This document shows, in pieces, positions 38,049 through 46,030 of a DNA stretch of 54,419 bases. The notes under the pieces are model-generated. The model saw only the letters and a list, made by a program, of their open reading frames with translations, ran no database searches and had not been told where the DNA came from. The stretch spans positions 1 through 54,419 of the forward strand of contig CAMCOS010000014.1 in NCBI GenBank assembly GCA_945876565.1, in the 5' to 3' direction. The position numbers and the translations under genes were made by a program. The number at the start of each line of letters is the position of its first letter. Position 1 is the stretch's first letter. The DNA is from Lautropia mirabilis. Its GTDB lineage: Bacteria; Pseudomonadota; Gammaproteobacteria; Burkholderiales; Burkholderiaceae_B.

Positions 38049-41000
38049 ACTTGACCTCCTGCCACTTGCATCACAGCCCGCCGCGGTATCAGCCACGTGA
38101 CGGCTACCGGGAATAAACGTGCTGTGGGGGTGGCAAAGCGTGAGCGGATGTGTACCGCCTCACGCTGGATTTCTTCAGGTATCTCATTCAGTCGGCGGCG
38201 AAGTGCGGACAAGTCCCGTTCGCGCTGTTGTTTACCGGGTTCGTCGCCCCCCAGGTCCAACAACATCTGGGGGCCGTCTTTGCGCTCCAGCTCGGCCTGG
38301 ATGGCGCGTTGCAGTTCAGTCATAACGGTGGTGAGCTTGTTCACTTCTTTCTCGGCCAACTCTTCCAAGTGTTTCTCAAGGTTCTTGGTGCGCTCCATCT
38401 TGCGAGCTTCCAGGGCATTGATCACCGAATCCTGGTACTTGGGCCACAAGGCCTGGAAACGCGCTTGAATAGCCTCGGGCACTGGTTGCTCAGTTGTTGC
38501 TGCCAGAGCGGCCTTGGCTTCGCTGACGTTCAATCGCTGGAAGCGTCCCTCAATCAGCGCCCCACCGGCTGTGATGATCTCTTCGTGCAAACGGTGGTTA
38601 GCGCCCCCCAGCACCACAATGCGGCCGTGCGCAATCACCACGGGGTGACTCAAAGCAGAGTCATCTACCACGCAGGCTGATACCCTGGAAAGGTGCTTGG
38701 ACCGACTGCCCAGAGACCAGATCTCTGCACGCAGCAAACGCAGACACATTTGCACAAGCCGATGGTTAAGGTGGGCTAACACCACATCATCACGGCCTAC
38801 TGCCAGGGCCGGATCAAACACGATGGGGCGTAGCTTCTTTGTGTGGGGGTGAGCCAGCCCGTCAGCGCATTGCGCCCAGCTGTTGGAAAGCGCGGGCAAT
38901 CGGAACACCGGACAGGCCTTCCTAAAACCAGTGAGGTCGGGCCAAATGCCAGGAACCTCAACCGGAATCAAGGCAGGCTGCTCAGCCAGCTCCAAGCCCA
39001 CCCGAACAACGTTCTCTACATGGTCCGGGGTGAGGTTGAGTTCCTGCTGGGTTTCGTGCAGTTGGGCCGCCAGCTTTTCCAGTTGCTCGCGCAGCTTGCG
39101 TTCAAACTTCAGCATGCGGCGGACGGGCTCTGCATCCTGTTCCGCATGGGTGGTGTCCAGTTGCACCCTGCGGCCCAGCATGGCCTCTTCCACCTGGTTG
39201 GCAATGACCGGGCCAACTTTGCCCAGGTCTTCCCGGATGGTCTCGACCTTAAGAGCCGCACGCATCAGGAATTCCAGGTCAGCATCCAGGTCACCCACCT
39301 TCCCGGTAGTTTTCGCTGAGTCAAACCCTTGTCCGACGAAGTGGAAGATCGACACCTCATCAGCCTTTTGGCCATGTCGGTCCACCCGGCCGTTACGCTG
39401 CTCCATTCGGTTGGGGTTCCAGGGGATTTCAATGTGAATCAACTTAGAACAGTGGTTCTGCAGGTTCAAGCCTTCTGAGGCCGCGTCAGTGGCCAGCAAA
39501 ATGCGAACCTTAGATTCCCCAGGATGGGCCTGGAAAGCGGCTTTGATGGGCTCCCGCTGATCGTTGGGCATCCCGCCGTAGATCATTTCCATGCGGCCCT
39601 CTTCTTCGGCAAAGCCTTCGCGAGTCAGCAGGTCGTACAGCCACTTTTGGGTGGCGCGGTACTCAGTGAAAAGGATGACTCGTTCGTTGTTCCACCGACC
39701 GCTAGGACGCAGATGGGTCTGGAGCCAGTTGATCAACGTCTGCGCTTTGCAGTCTGCGCGCAGTGTGGCCTTGGCGGCGTAGTCGCTCAGTTGTTTTAGC
39801 AAACCTCGCTCTTCACCGGTCAGAGGAGACAGTGCCTGGCTGACCGTACCAACAACCTCTGCAGTCTGGTCTTCGTACTCCTGGTCATCAGCGTAGTCAT
39901 CATCAAAGTCTTCGATGTCACGGCTGATCGCCGCGGATACCTTGCGAGCGCCCACGGTGTTGATGTGCTTTTCCAGGGTGATGCCAAACGCGGCAGGAGA
40001 AGAAAACAGCCGTTTCTTCAGTAGCTTCAGCACGAACTCGGCAGCCATTCGCTCCCCATCACTGGCGGCGTTCTTGAGCCGCAGGATAGAGTAGGCTTGC
40101 AGGTCATGGTGGGCTTGGCGCTCTTCGTTTGTATACGGAACCTCCAGATGGCGGACCTTGCGCTCTGCGAACCTGCGACTGCCATCCCAGCGCAGTTTGA
40201 GCTCGTCCTTCATTCGGCGAACCATTACTGCATCGAGCTGGTTGCGATCAGGGGTGACTGCGCGAGCAAACCGCTGGCTGTCTAGCAACTCCAGCAGGGC
40301 AGCAAAGCTTTCGCGATAGCCGTTGTGCGGTGTCGCCGAAAGAAACAGCTTGTGCTCGAAATGCGCTGCAACCGAGCGGATGGCCTGAGTCCGCATGGAA
40401 TCTGTGGCGTACTTGCCGCGGCCTGATGGGGCCACGTTGTGCGCCTCGTCCACGATCAGCAAGTCGTAGGCCCGCGGGAAAGTCGGCTGATCCCCGGCGG
40501 CCAACGTTTCCCGGAAAGTCCGAAGCTTGCTCTCTCTCTTAAGAAAGTCAACGGACGTGATCAGCCTTGGAAAGTGTGTCCAGGGGTTGACGTGGATACC
40601 CCGTTTGCGGCGCAGTTGGCTGATGGCCTCACTGTCGATGATGCGGAAATCCAAACCGAACTTATCCCGCATTTCCTCTTTCCACTGAACCTGTAAAGAA
40701 GATGGGCAGACGATCAGCACAGACCTTACCCGGTGCCGCAGGATCATCTCCTGCACCACCAAGCCGGCTTCAATCGTCTTACCAAGACCCACGTCATCGG
40801 CAATCAGCAGGTTAACCCGCGGCATCTGCAAGGCCCGCACCACGGGGTCCAGCTGATAGTCGTCGACCTCGATACCGCTCCGAAACGGTGACTGCAGGGC
40901 TTTGTCATCCGCCTGAGATACGGCCCCCCATCTAACGGCATCAAGAAACGCCTGGAGATGTTTGGGATGGTCGAAACTGGATGGTGCGGGTAATGACGGC

Positions 41001-41209
41001 TTTTCGTACACTTTAGTGCCGGGCTCCAACTCCCATATCACCTCCAGTTGCTCGCCTAGCCCATCGTCTTCTACGGACGACAACTTGAGTAAGTGATGTC
41101 GTCTAAGAGCATCGTTACCTATTCCGTGCGCAGCCGGTGATATTTCTGTGACAACAAATGGCCGCTTACGAGCGATAACCAGCTGGCCGATTTCAGGGGT
41201 TGTTTGCAT
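38045..41209 (-). CDS. drmD: DISARM class 1 SNF2-type helicase DrmD
   Basis: ATG 41209 follows GAGGG and lies 11 nt after the HTH gene, giving 1054 residues. Helicase motifs are complete: 'LLIADDVGLGKTIEAGL' (about 135-150), DEAH (about 254-257), SATPHN (291-296), 'LLATDAASEGLNLQ' (571-584) and 'QRNGRVDRHGQ' (604-614). This makes it a SWI2/SNF2 translocase. The C-terminal part has long charged helices. It is specific to class 1 DISARM. Overlap with drmMI implies coupled synthesis. Confidence 0.95.
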   Translation of the reverse strand: MQTTPEIGQLVIARKRPFVVTEISPAAHGIGNDALRRHHLLKLSSVEDDGLGEQLEVIWELEPGTKVYEKPSLPAPSSFDHPKHLQAFLDAVRWGAVSQADDKALQSPFRSGIEVDDYQLDPVVRALQMPRVNLLIADDVGLGKTIEAGLVVQEMILRHRVRSVLIVCPSSLQVQWKEEMRDKFGLDFRIIDSEAISQLRRKRGIHVNPWTHFPRLITSVDFLKRESKLRTFRETLAAGDQPTFPRAYDLLIVDEAHNVAPSGRGKYATDSMRTQAIRSVAAHFEHKLFLSATPHNGYRESFAALLELLDSQRFARAVTPDRNQLDAVMVRRMKDELKLRWDGSRRFAERKVRHLEVPYTNEERQAHHDLQAYSILRLKNAASDGERMAAEFVLKLLKKRLFSSPAAFGITLEKHINTVGARKVSAAISRDIEDFDDDYADDQEYEDQTAEVVGTVSQALSPLTGEERGLLKQLSDYAAKATLRADCKAQTLINWLQTHLRPSGRWNNERVILFTEYRATQKWLYDLLTREGFAEEEGRMEMIYGGMPNDQREPIKAAFQAHPGESKVRILLATDAASEGLNLQNHCSKLIHIEIPWNPNRMEQRNGRVDRHGQKADEVSIFHFVGQGFDSAKTTGKVGDLDADLEFLMRAALKVETIREDLGKVGPVIANQVEEAMLGRRVQLDTTHAEQDAEPVRRMLKFERKLREQLEKLAAQLHETQQELNLTPDHVENVVRVGLELAEQPALIPVEVPGIWPDLTGFRKACPVFRLPALSNSWAQCADGLAHPHTKKLRPIVFDPALAVGRDDVVLAHLNHRLVQMCLRLLRAEIWSLGSRSKHLSRVSACVVDDSALSHPVVIAHGRIVVLGGANHRLHEEIITAGGALIEGRFQRLNVSEAKAALAATTEQPVPEAIQARFQALWPKYQDSVINALEARKMERTKNLEKHLEELAEKEVNKLTTVMTELQRAIQAELERKDGPQMLLDLGGDEPGKQQRERDLSALRRRLNEIPEEIQREAVHIRSRFATPTARLFPVAVTWLIPRRAVMQVAGGQV

Positions 41210-41220
41210 ATTCTTTTCCC

Positions 41221-41439
41221 TCAGGATTGGCTTTTGCCAGTTTCTGATTGGGAATTCATTGACTGCTCCCAAATCCAACGGTCGATGTCTACCCTCGGGA
41301 ACCGCCAGCTACCTCCAACCTTAAAGGCGGGGATCTGTTTGGCACCCGCCAGCCGATAGATCGTTCGCTCGGTGACCTTGAGGTAGTCGGCGACGTCCTC
41401 GATGGTAATGATCGCGTTCTCTGATGTGCTGGATGGCAT
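41221..41439 (-). CDS. Excisionase-like helix-turn-helix protein leading the DISARM operon
   Basis: ATG 41439 gives 72 residues; the frame extends further upstream to 41541, but the N-terminal extension does not look like protein. The core 'AIITIEDVADYLKVTERTIYRLAGAKQIPAFKVGGSWRFPRVDIDRWI' is a MerR/excisionase-type DNA-binding domain. It ends 11 nt before drmD, so it is the first gene of the DISARM transcript and probably its regulator. An alternative role as the recombination directionality factor of the element is less likely because AlpA is present. The upstream segment 41440-41620 is AT-rich and should contain the promoter. Confidence 0.85.
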   Translation of the reverse strand: MPSSTSENAIITIEDVADYLKVTERTIYRLAGAKQIPAFKVGGSWRFPRVDIDRWIWEQSMNSQSETGKSQS

Positions 41440-41620
41440 GATTCCGGACAAGTTGACGCTGCAAGACACAAGAATATAGTAATTTTTAGTTACACGAGTT
41501 CTACCTTTGTTGAAATCACGCTTTATTAGTGTGGTAGGCACCGGTCTAGTAATTCTTGCCGAGATTTGGCGTTAGTCCAGATATATCGGGTTTGATGCCT
41601 TGTTGATGGCAGGCTGTAGT

Positions 41621-41956
41621 TCACCGTCTCAGGAAAGCTTCTCGCTTATCACGATCCATCTCAATCCACGGGCACGGTAGCGTTGGTCCCAGCAAGTAGT
41701 CCACGACACAAAAATCACTCCATGTCTCTTCGCCGTCAATCTGAACGATGCCGGTAAGGCCTCTCGATTCCATGTGTTTGCAATCGGCCTTGGTGCCTGT
41801 AGGGCTCATTGAACTAACCCTAAAAACACCATCGGCAAGTTCGACCGCCTCACCAGTTACAGGCCCAAAGTCCTCGAGACATTGCGCGAGTCCGCCCCGG
41901 TATTTCGCCTCAAGCACTGAGACCGGCACAAGGAGTGATATGAAGCGCAGGTTCAT
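41621..41956 (-). CDS. Unknown 111-residue protein, second of an overlapping pair
   Basis: No family recognised. It starts 'MNLRFISLLVPVSVLEAKYRGGLAQCLEDFG' and looks like a compact alpha/beta fold with 'GVFRVSSMSP', 'GLTGIVQIDGEETWSDFCVVDYLLG' and 'PWIEMDRDKREAFLRR' at the end. It overlaps the upstream gene by 4 nt (ATGA), so the two proteins are likely partners. They sit directly upstream of the DISARM operon on the same strand, separated from its HTH gene by 181 bp. Confidence 0.7.
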   Translation of the reverse strand: MNLRFISLLVPVSVLEAKYRGGLAQCLEDFGPVTGEAVELADGVFRVSSMSPTGTKADCKHMESRGLTGIVQIDGEETWSDFCVVDYLLGPTLPCPWIEMDRDKREAFLRR

Positions 41957-42369
41957 GACTGCTCCTTTTGGCGTCTACGGCGTTGCTCCATAAAGTCTGC
42001 CCAACCTTCCTTCTCATGTGAGCTGTAGGCCATTGGGTAGCGCTCAGTCACACGATCAGTGAACCACACTGTGTCTTCGGGTGTTGGTTCGAGTTCATTC
42101 ACCAGCTCTACCGCGCGGTGAGGCAGGCCATCTCTTTGCTCCCACATGTGATGACTGATCAAGCTTTTGACTGAGTGCTCGAAGCGGCGTTCGTCTACTT
42201 GGCTTTGATAGCACATGTAGTGATCGAGTACCAAGGTCATTAGGGCTGGTACATGCCAGTCGCAATAGCCTGGGTAACACCCAGAGCCGCCAATCCGTCT
42301 AAAGTAGTCATCAATATCAGCTGTCGCGTGCCAAAGCCTAGCGCGACGTTTGTCATCATCTGAAGTCAC
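41953..42369 (-). CDS. Unknown 138-residue protein, first of an overlapping pair
   Basis: No family recognised. The protein is polar and rich in aromatic, His and Cys residues in the first half ('YFRRIGGSGCYPGYCDWHVPALMTLVLDHYMCYQSQVDERRF'). It ends in a basic, charged helix ('GWADFMEQRRRRQKEQS'). It is followed by the 111-residue gene with ATGA overlap. The start faces the divergent gene at 42478 across 108 bp, an AT-rich spacer that probably holds both promoters. Confidence 0.7.
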   Translation of the reverse strand: MTSDDDKRRARLWHATADIDDYFRRIGGSGCYPGYCDWHVPALMTLVLDHYMCYQSQVDERRFEHSVKSLISHHMWEQRDGLPHRAVELVNELEPTPEDTVWFTDRVTERYPMAYSSHEKEGWADFMEQRRRRQKEQS

Positions 42370-42477
42370 AGGTTAATTTCATTGTGGTTAAAGCAACTAG
42401 ATACTAATTGGCTGGGTGTCTCACATGATGCGACAGTAACCACGGTAATCTGATCAAAAAATGTACATTTCGTAAAA

Positions 42478-43290
42478 ATGGATCTAAAAAGGAAACTGTT
42501 AGCTGACTTTGGTAAGGACCTACCGATCGCTGGAGGGTTCGGGCAAAGCCTGCATGATCCGATCGTATTGACCGCCTCAGATAGTTCTGTTGCATCAGAC
42601 ACGATTGCTGAGGTTGTGAAATGTATCTACCGTGTTCTTGGCTGGTACTGGATGGTCGTTAAGTGGGATATTGCACAAGAGGGGAATGCTGATATCGAGA
42701 AGGTGACCGTCCTCACCAAATACATAGAAGGCGCTGATGTGGTGACCGAGCGGCGAAACATTTATTTCGATGTATCAGTGGTTAACGATAGATCTTATGG
42801 CTCACAATCGATTCCTATCGTGAGGTTGCCGTTGCCGACCAAAATGAACCTGCCCTGGCAATTGGGCTGGTTTCATTTCGACAAGTTGTGGGACAACAGT
42901 GCAGTGGACCCTGGACTTGGTGTGTCTGTCGCCTATTCTGCCCCACGCGCCAAGATGATGGTGTACGTCTACGACAAAGGCTTAGGCGATTTGATTCTGG
43001 CTGACCCTGATGGCTCCGCCGCAGCCGAGTATGAACACGCAGTGCAGGAATATGATGTGATGAACCTTGAGGCAAGTGTTCTTAGCGAGCTGAAGGAAAA
43101 GGGTATTCGGATCAGGCTTTACGCCTTGGGTGACGAGACGTCTGCAGTCGTAGTTGCACCATTTAATGGGTTCTTTTTTAAAGTGCGTTTGACGCTACAA
43201 GACTGCCGTGAAAAATTCATGGTGGATTGTGCCTGGCACACAATTTCAACCTTTGCTCATTTGGTGGGCCAAAGTCATGGCAACAGCTAA
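42478..43290 (+). CDS. Unknown 270-residue protein, first of a plus-strand pair
   Basis: No family recognised. Features are 'EVVKCIYRVLGWYWMVVKWDIAQEGN', a central beta-rich zone ('RRNIYFDVSVVNDRSYGSQSIPIVRLPLP') and a C-terminal 'ETSAVVVAPFNGFFFKVRLTLQDCREKFMVD'. No signal peptide or clear membrane helix, so cytoplasmic. The 3' end overlaps the next gene by 14 nt. Located in the cargo zone between DISARM and the replication block, so an accessory, perhaps host-interaction or defence, role is possible but unproven. Confidence 0.7.
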   Translation: MDLKRKLLADFGKDLPIAGGFGQSLHDPIVLTASDSSVASDTIAEVVKCIYRVLGWYWMVVKWDIAQEGNADIEKVTVLTKYIEGADVVTERRNIYFDVSVVNDRSYGSQSIPIVRLPLPTKMNLPWQLGWFHFDKLWDNSAVDPGLGVSVAYSAPRAKMMVYVYDKGLGDLILADPDGSAAAEYEHAVQEYDVMNLEASVLSELKEKGIRIRLYALGDETSAVVVAPFNGFFFKVRLTLQDCREKFMVDCAWHTISTFAHLVGQSHGNS

Positions 43291-43873
43291 TAACCAGTTG
43301 CCACTATATCTTCAGATTGCCTGCGACGAGGCGATTGAAGCATTTAAGAGTGGGAATGCTGAGCCTGAGAGTTTTAAGCAAGTGACTGACTGGCTCGAAG
43401 GAGATGGATGGGATGCACTCATTGCGGATCTCGGCGACCAAATGGCTATCAACCTTACTGGATTAGGCTATGACCGGTTCGATGACAGTGAGCTTAGAGC
43501 CTATTGTGATATCCCAGATGAGCAAGTCGTTTCGGATGCTGATAGGATTCGGTGGGGGCGAGAACAGATTGAAAGCGTATTGAACAACTATGACGATGCC
43601 TTGTTGCCAAGCGTGCATGCATACCAGTTGACCTCATCAGATGGACAATCCGCCTGGGTTGGTTGTTTGGTTGAGATACATGGACAACTTGGTCCTGCTT
43701 GTTATTGGCAAGGCCTATGGACAAGTCGTGAGGTGTTCTGGCACGCCCTCGGTTCAGAATACGGCTACTGGGTCACGCCCTTGATGGGTGATGTCACTGA
43801 CGAGGCTATCCTCTCTCATTGGCAAAAACCCAAGCCAGCAAAAAAGCGAAGGGTCCGGAAACCCAGAAACTAG
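43277..43873 (+). CDS. Unknown 198-residue protein, second of a plus-strand pair
   Basis: The start at ATG 43277 ('MATANNQLPLYLQIACDEAI') overlaps the upstream gene and is preferred over 43208. The protein is acidic in its first half ('FDDSELRAYCDIPDEQVVSDADRIRWG') and aromatic in its second ('HGQLGPACYWQGLWTSREVFWHALGSEYGYWVTPL'). It ends in a strongly basic tail (KPKPAKKRRVRKPRN), which could bind nucleic acid. Family not recognised. Probably made together with the 270-residue protein. Confidence 0.7.
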   Translation: MATANNQLPLYLQIACDEAIEAFKSGNAEPESFKQVTDWLEGDGWDALIADLGDQMAINLTGLGYDRFDDSELRAYCDIPDEQVVSDADRIRWGREQIESVLNNYDDALLPSVHAYQLTSSDGQSAWVGCLVEIHGQLGPACYWQGLWTSREVFWHALGSEYGYWVTPLMGDVTDEAILSHWQKPKPAKKRRVRKPRN

Positions 43874-43965
43874 AAAACCTGCATAAGCAGTTAAAAGATG
43901 ACAGTAAATGACATTGCTGTGCTCTTAAGAAAAAATTTTTTAAGATTCATGCACCATCAAGAGTT

Positions 43966-44083
43966 GGGTCGATGCCCAAGCCAACCTGCCTACCCGGGCA
44001 AGGTGGACTGCGAAAGCAAATGTGGCTCCCTTGGGAGCAAACAAGCGGGGTGCATCGACTCTCCCTTTCAAGGAGAGTTTTTT
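43966..44083 (+). ncRNA. Structured leader RNA upstream of the DUF3293 gene (candidate riboswitch or cis-regulator)
   Basis: A closing stem GTCGATGC (43968-43975) / GCATCGAC (44052-44059) encloses about 76 nt that form at least three hairpins. These are a 9-bp stem with single bulges (CCAACCTGCC/GGCAAGGTGG), a small TGC-GAAA-GCA hairpin and GCTCCC-TT-GGGAGC. Directly after the closing stem comes CTCTCC...AAGGAGAG (44059-44077) plus TTTTTTGTTTT, which is both terminator-like and contains the ribosome-binding site AAGGAG. The first base of that stem is shared with the closing stem, so the two compete. I do not recognise a known riboswitch class. Confidence 0.6.
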
Positions 44084-44513
44084 GTTTTCTGAGCCTTCTT
44101 CACTCGACGTAAGTCTGATTCAGGCTTATCGCGAAACCCATTACAGGGTTGGTGGTGAGCATGGCCTAATCTTAATAGTTGACGAGCGTAGCCCAGAGCT
44201 AGTGGCCCTTCATCTAAAGCACGGTGCGGCATGTAGTGCATTCATTACCGCTTGTAATCCTAACGGCATAGCCCTCTCTGAAGATGTCAACATAAAGCGT
44301 CACGCTGATCTGGGTGTTGAACTACAACGGCGAGGGCTCAATTACCTTGAAGGCATTGGTCAACATCCCCACAACGATTGGCCCGGTGAACAAAGCTACA
44401 TTGTGTTCGGACTTGCGATGCAAGCTGCGAACGCCTTGGCCATAAAGCTTGAGCAGAACGCCTTCATTTGGAGTGGTGAGGACGCAGTGCCGAAATTGGT
44501 GCTGTTGAAATGA
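44082..44513 (+). CDS. DUF3293-family protein
   Basis: The most likely start is TTG 44082, with AAGGAG five to ten bases upstream inside the hairpin, giving about 143 residues. A longer frame from ATG 44022 would run through the structured RNA. Landmarks are 'LIQAYRETHYRV', 'ERSPELVALHLKHGAACSAFITACNPNGIALSEDVN', 'ELQRRGLNYLEGIGQHPHNDWPGEQSYIVFGL' and 'QNAFIWSG', the DUF3293 pattern. Function unknown. Expression is probably controlled by the leader structure through ribosome access or transcription termination. Confidence 0.8.
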   Translation: MFSEPSSLDVSLIQAYRETHYRVGGEHGLILIVDERSPELVALHLKHGAACSAFITACNPNGIALSEDVNIKRHADLGVELQRRGLNYLEGIGQHPHNDWPGEQSYIVFGLAMQAANALAIKLEQNAFIWSGEDAVPKLVLLK

Positions 44514-44642
44514 CTGCTGGGGTAACTATCGCCGTGACTGTTAAGGGTTGGTTCACCTAGCCGAGGTCGGCTGAAGGACCGGGGGGATTTGATCCAGATT
44601 GCCGTCCCCAACAGATCGTTAAAACGGCTAAACAGGAGAGGC
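44514..44642 (+). other. Short intergenic region, no gene seen
   Basis: About 130 bp between the DUF3293 gene and the next small frame. It ends in CAGGAGAGGC, a ribosome-binding site for the ATG at 44643. GACCGGGGGGATTTGATCC near 44577 is the only notable run. Confidence 0.3.
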
Positions 44643-44928
44643 ATGATGTCTGCATTTGAAAAAACCTCTTGGACTGAAAGTCAATTTGGCGCTGACCCAA
44701 ACTATGCCACTTACGTGTCCCTCAGACCACTCGCCAATGATCCCGCTACCGTATAGATCAGGTTTGAGACCACCTTCACCAAAGCAAAAGATCTATCGTA
44801 CCGGCCAGACTAAAGGTCAGCATTTCATCGGCAAGACTGATCTGCGAGCGTTACGAGACCAGATCAACGAGTTGCTGTCTGCTCAGGACTTGTCCAAGCC
44901 ATTATCTGCCGGTTGGGGGCCAAAATGA
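44643..44928 (+). pseudogene. Small gene, probably split by a frameshift
   Basis: ATG 44643 has an excellent CAGGAGAGGC ribosome-binding site and encodes 'MMSAFEKTSWTESQFGADPNY...' for 37 residues up to TAG 44754. A second frame ending at TGA 44928 overlaps it. Its second half (from about 44770) looks like real protein: 'KIYRTGQTKGQHFIGKTDLRALRDQINELLSAQDLS'. A single indel near 44740-44770 would join both into one protein of about 93 residues. Family unknown. The two could instead be separate small genes. Confidence 0.4.
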
Positions 44929-45231
44929 CTGAAATTGTGTTGCAGGAATAGTCCAACTCAAACATGGCAGGCGATGAGTGGCGCTGGGAAGTCTATGCCG
45001 TGTCAAAAGGGAAATCTCTGGTCAATAAGAGCCCGGCAGGTTGATGAGATTACGGGCAAGGTTTATCGCGTGGCTGGCACGCACCGATTGAAGTCAGCCA
45101 GAGGAAGGCGCGAACAGTAATGGGCTTTTATCGGATATGTATCAGCAAAATGTAACGATTGATTGATTACTTTATGCGTTGATAAATATTCATTTAACCG
45201 TTACAATTGATGCGAAATAAGTATTGGAGAA
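44929..45231 (+). other. Probably decayed coding DNA and upstream region of the zinc-ribbon gene
   Basis: ATG 44964 opens a frame 'MAGDEWRWEVYAVSKGKSLV...' that stops after 26 residues, and another frame runs to 45120 with protein-like 'ARQVDEITGKVYRVAGTHRLKSARG'. Neither is convincing alone; together they suggest a frameshifted small gene. From 45121 to 45231 the DNA is AT-rich (TTGATTGATTACTTTATGCGTTGATAAATATTC) and likely contains the promoter of the next gene. Confidence 0.35.
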
Positions 45232-45852
45232 ATGCAAATGAACCTTTTCCGTGAAACTAGGTACCCTGACGCTGCGCCGGTAGAGTACAAGGGTGTGAAG
45301 TTGTTCGACGTCGAACGCAGTTGCATCGACATCGATTGTCCACGCTTTTTCTATAAGGACAAGATCAATCTGATCAAAAAAGTCTGGGCACCCTCCGTTA
45401 GGGTAGAGTCGAGGTTGCAAACGAGGACAGCGCAAGAGGCGCTTGACAAGGAATGGCTGTTAATCGACAAAGCCGAACAGGGTGAACCGATCGCAGTGTC
45501 CCTCGTACAAGAGCGATATTCAGGAATGTTTGCACGGCAAAAGCCGACCAGTAGAGTTGTTGAGCCTGTGAAGGTTGGTCTGTCAAATCCATTCAAATAC
45601 ATCACTACCTGTAATCATTGTGGATCTGACATGGTAGTCTCCAACACGAAAAGTAAGTACTGCACAGTCGTTTGCACCAAAGCCGCACATAGGCGGGCCG
45701 TCTCGAAAATCAACGCGAAGCGGCCACGGGTACAGCAATCATTAAAATGTTGCCGTTACTGTAATGAGACATTCATGCCTAAAAGGGCTGATACAAAGTT
45801 TTGTTCAGGCAGATGTCGAGTAGCAAATATGCGCGCAATGAACCATGCCTAG
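45232..45852 (+). CDS. Protein of 206 residues with two C-terminal zinc-binding modules
   Basis: The N-terminal 115 residues are unrecognised ('LFDVERSCIDIDCPRFFYKDKINLIKKVW'). Two related zinc ribbons follow. The first is 'CNHCGSDMVVSNTKSKYCTVVCTKAAHRR' (about 126-154) and the second is 'CCRYCNETFMPKRADTKFCSGRCRVANMR' (about 174-202). Each has the CxxC...CxxxC layout ending in a basic helix, as in small nucleic acid-binding treble-clef domains found in phage and plasmid proteins. ATG 45232 follows TTGGAG; a second ATG is at 45238. Probably binds DNA or RNA; role unknown. Confidence 0.7.
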   Translation: MQMNLFRETRYPDAAPVEYKGVKLFDVERSCIDIDCPRFFYKDKINLIKKVWAPSVRVESRLQTRTAQEALDKEWLLIDKAEQGEPIAVSLVQERYSGMFARQKPTSRVVEPVKVGLSNPFKYITTCNHCGSDMVVSNTKSKYCTVVCTKAAHRRAVSKINAKRPRVQQSLKCCRYCNETFMPKRADTKFCSGRCRVANMRAMNHA

Positions 45853-46030
45853 CCTCGTCGAAGAATCCCCATGCCGACTCTTTGTGCTAAGTCCGGCGCA
45901 GGGGTAAAGGGGGGCCCAAAGATCTGTTAGGTTGTGCTCGGCACCCCCACATCTCACCGATTTCGCGGCAGTTTAGTGGGCTATTCCAGTGCTCACTAAC
46001 GTCCTAGACAGTTGAACTTACGCCCGATGA

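Noticed and set aside
41221-41439. HTH gene as the excisionase of the element
   Set aside because: The AlpA gene beside the primase is the better candidate, and the HTH gene is coupled to drmD; kept as a DISARM regulator instead.
43966-44083. Known riboswitch classes (ZTP, cobalamin, c-di-GMP, guanidine) for the DUF3293 leader
   Set aside because: Short words such as CCCGGGCA recall ZTP riboswitches, but the required conserved core and stem order are missing, so no known class is claimed.
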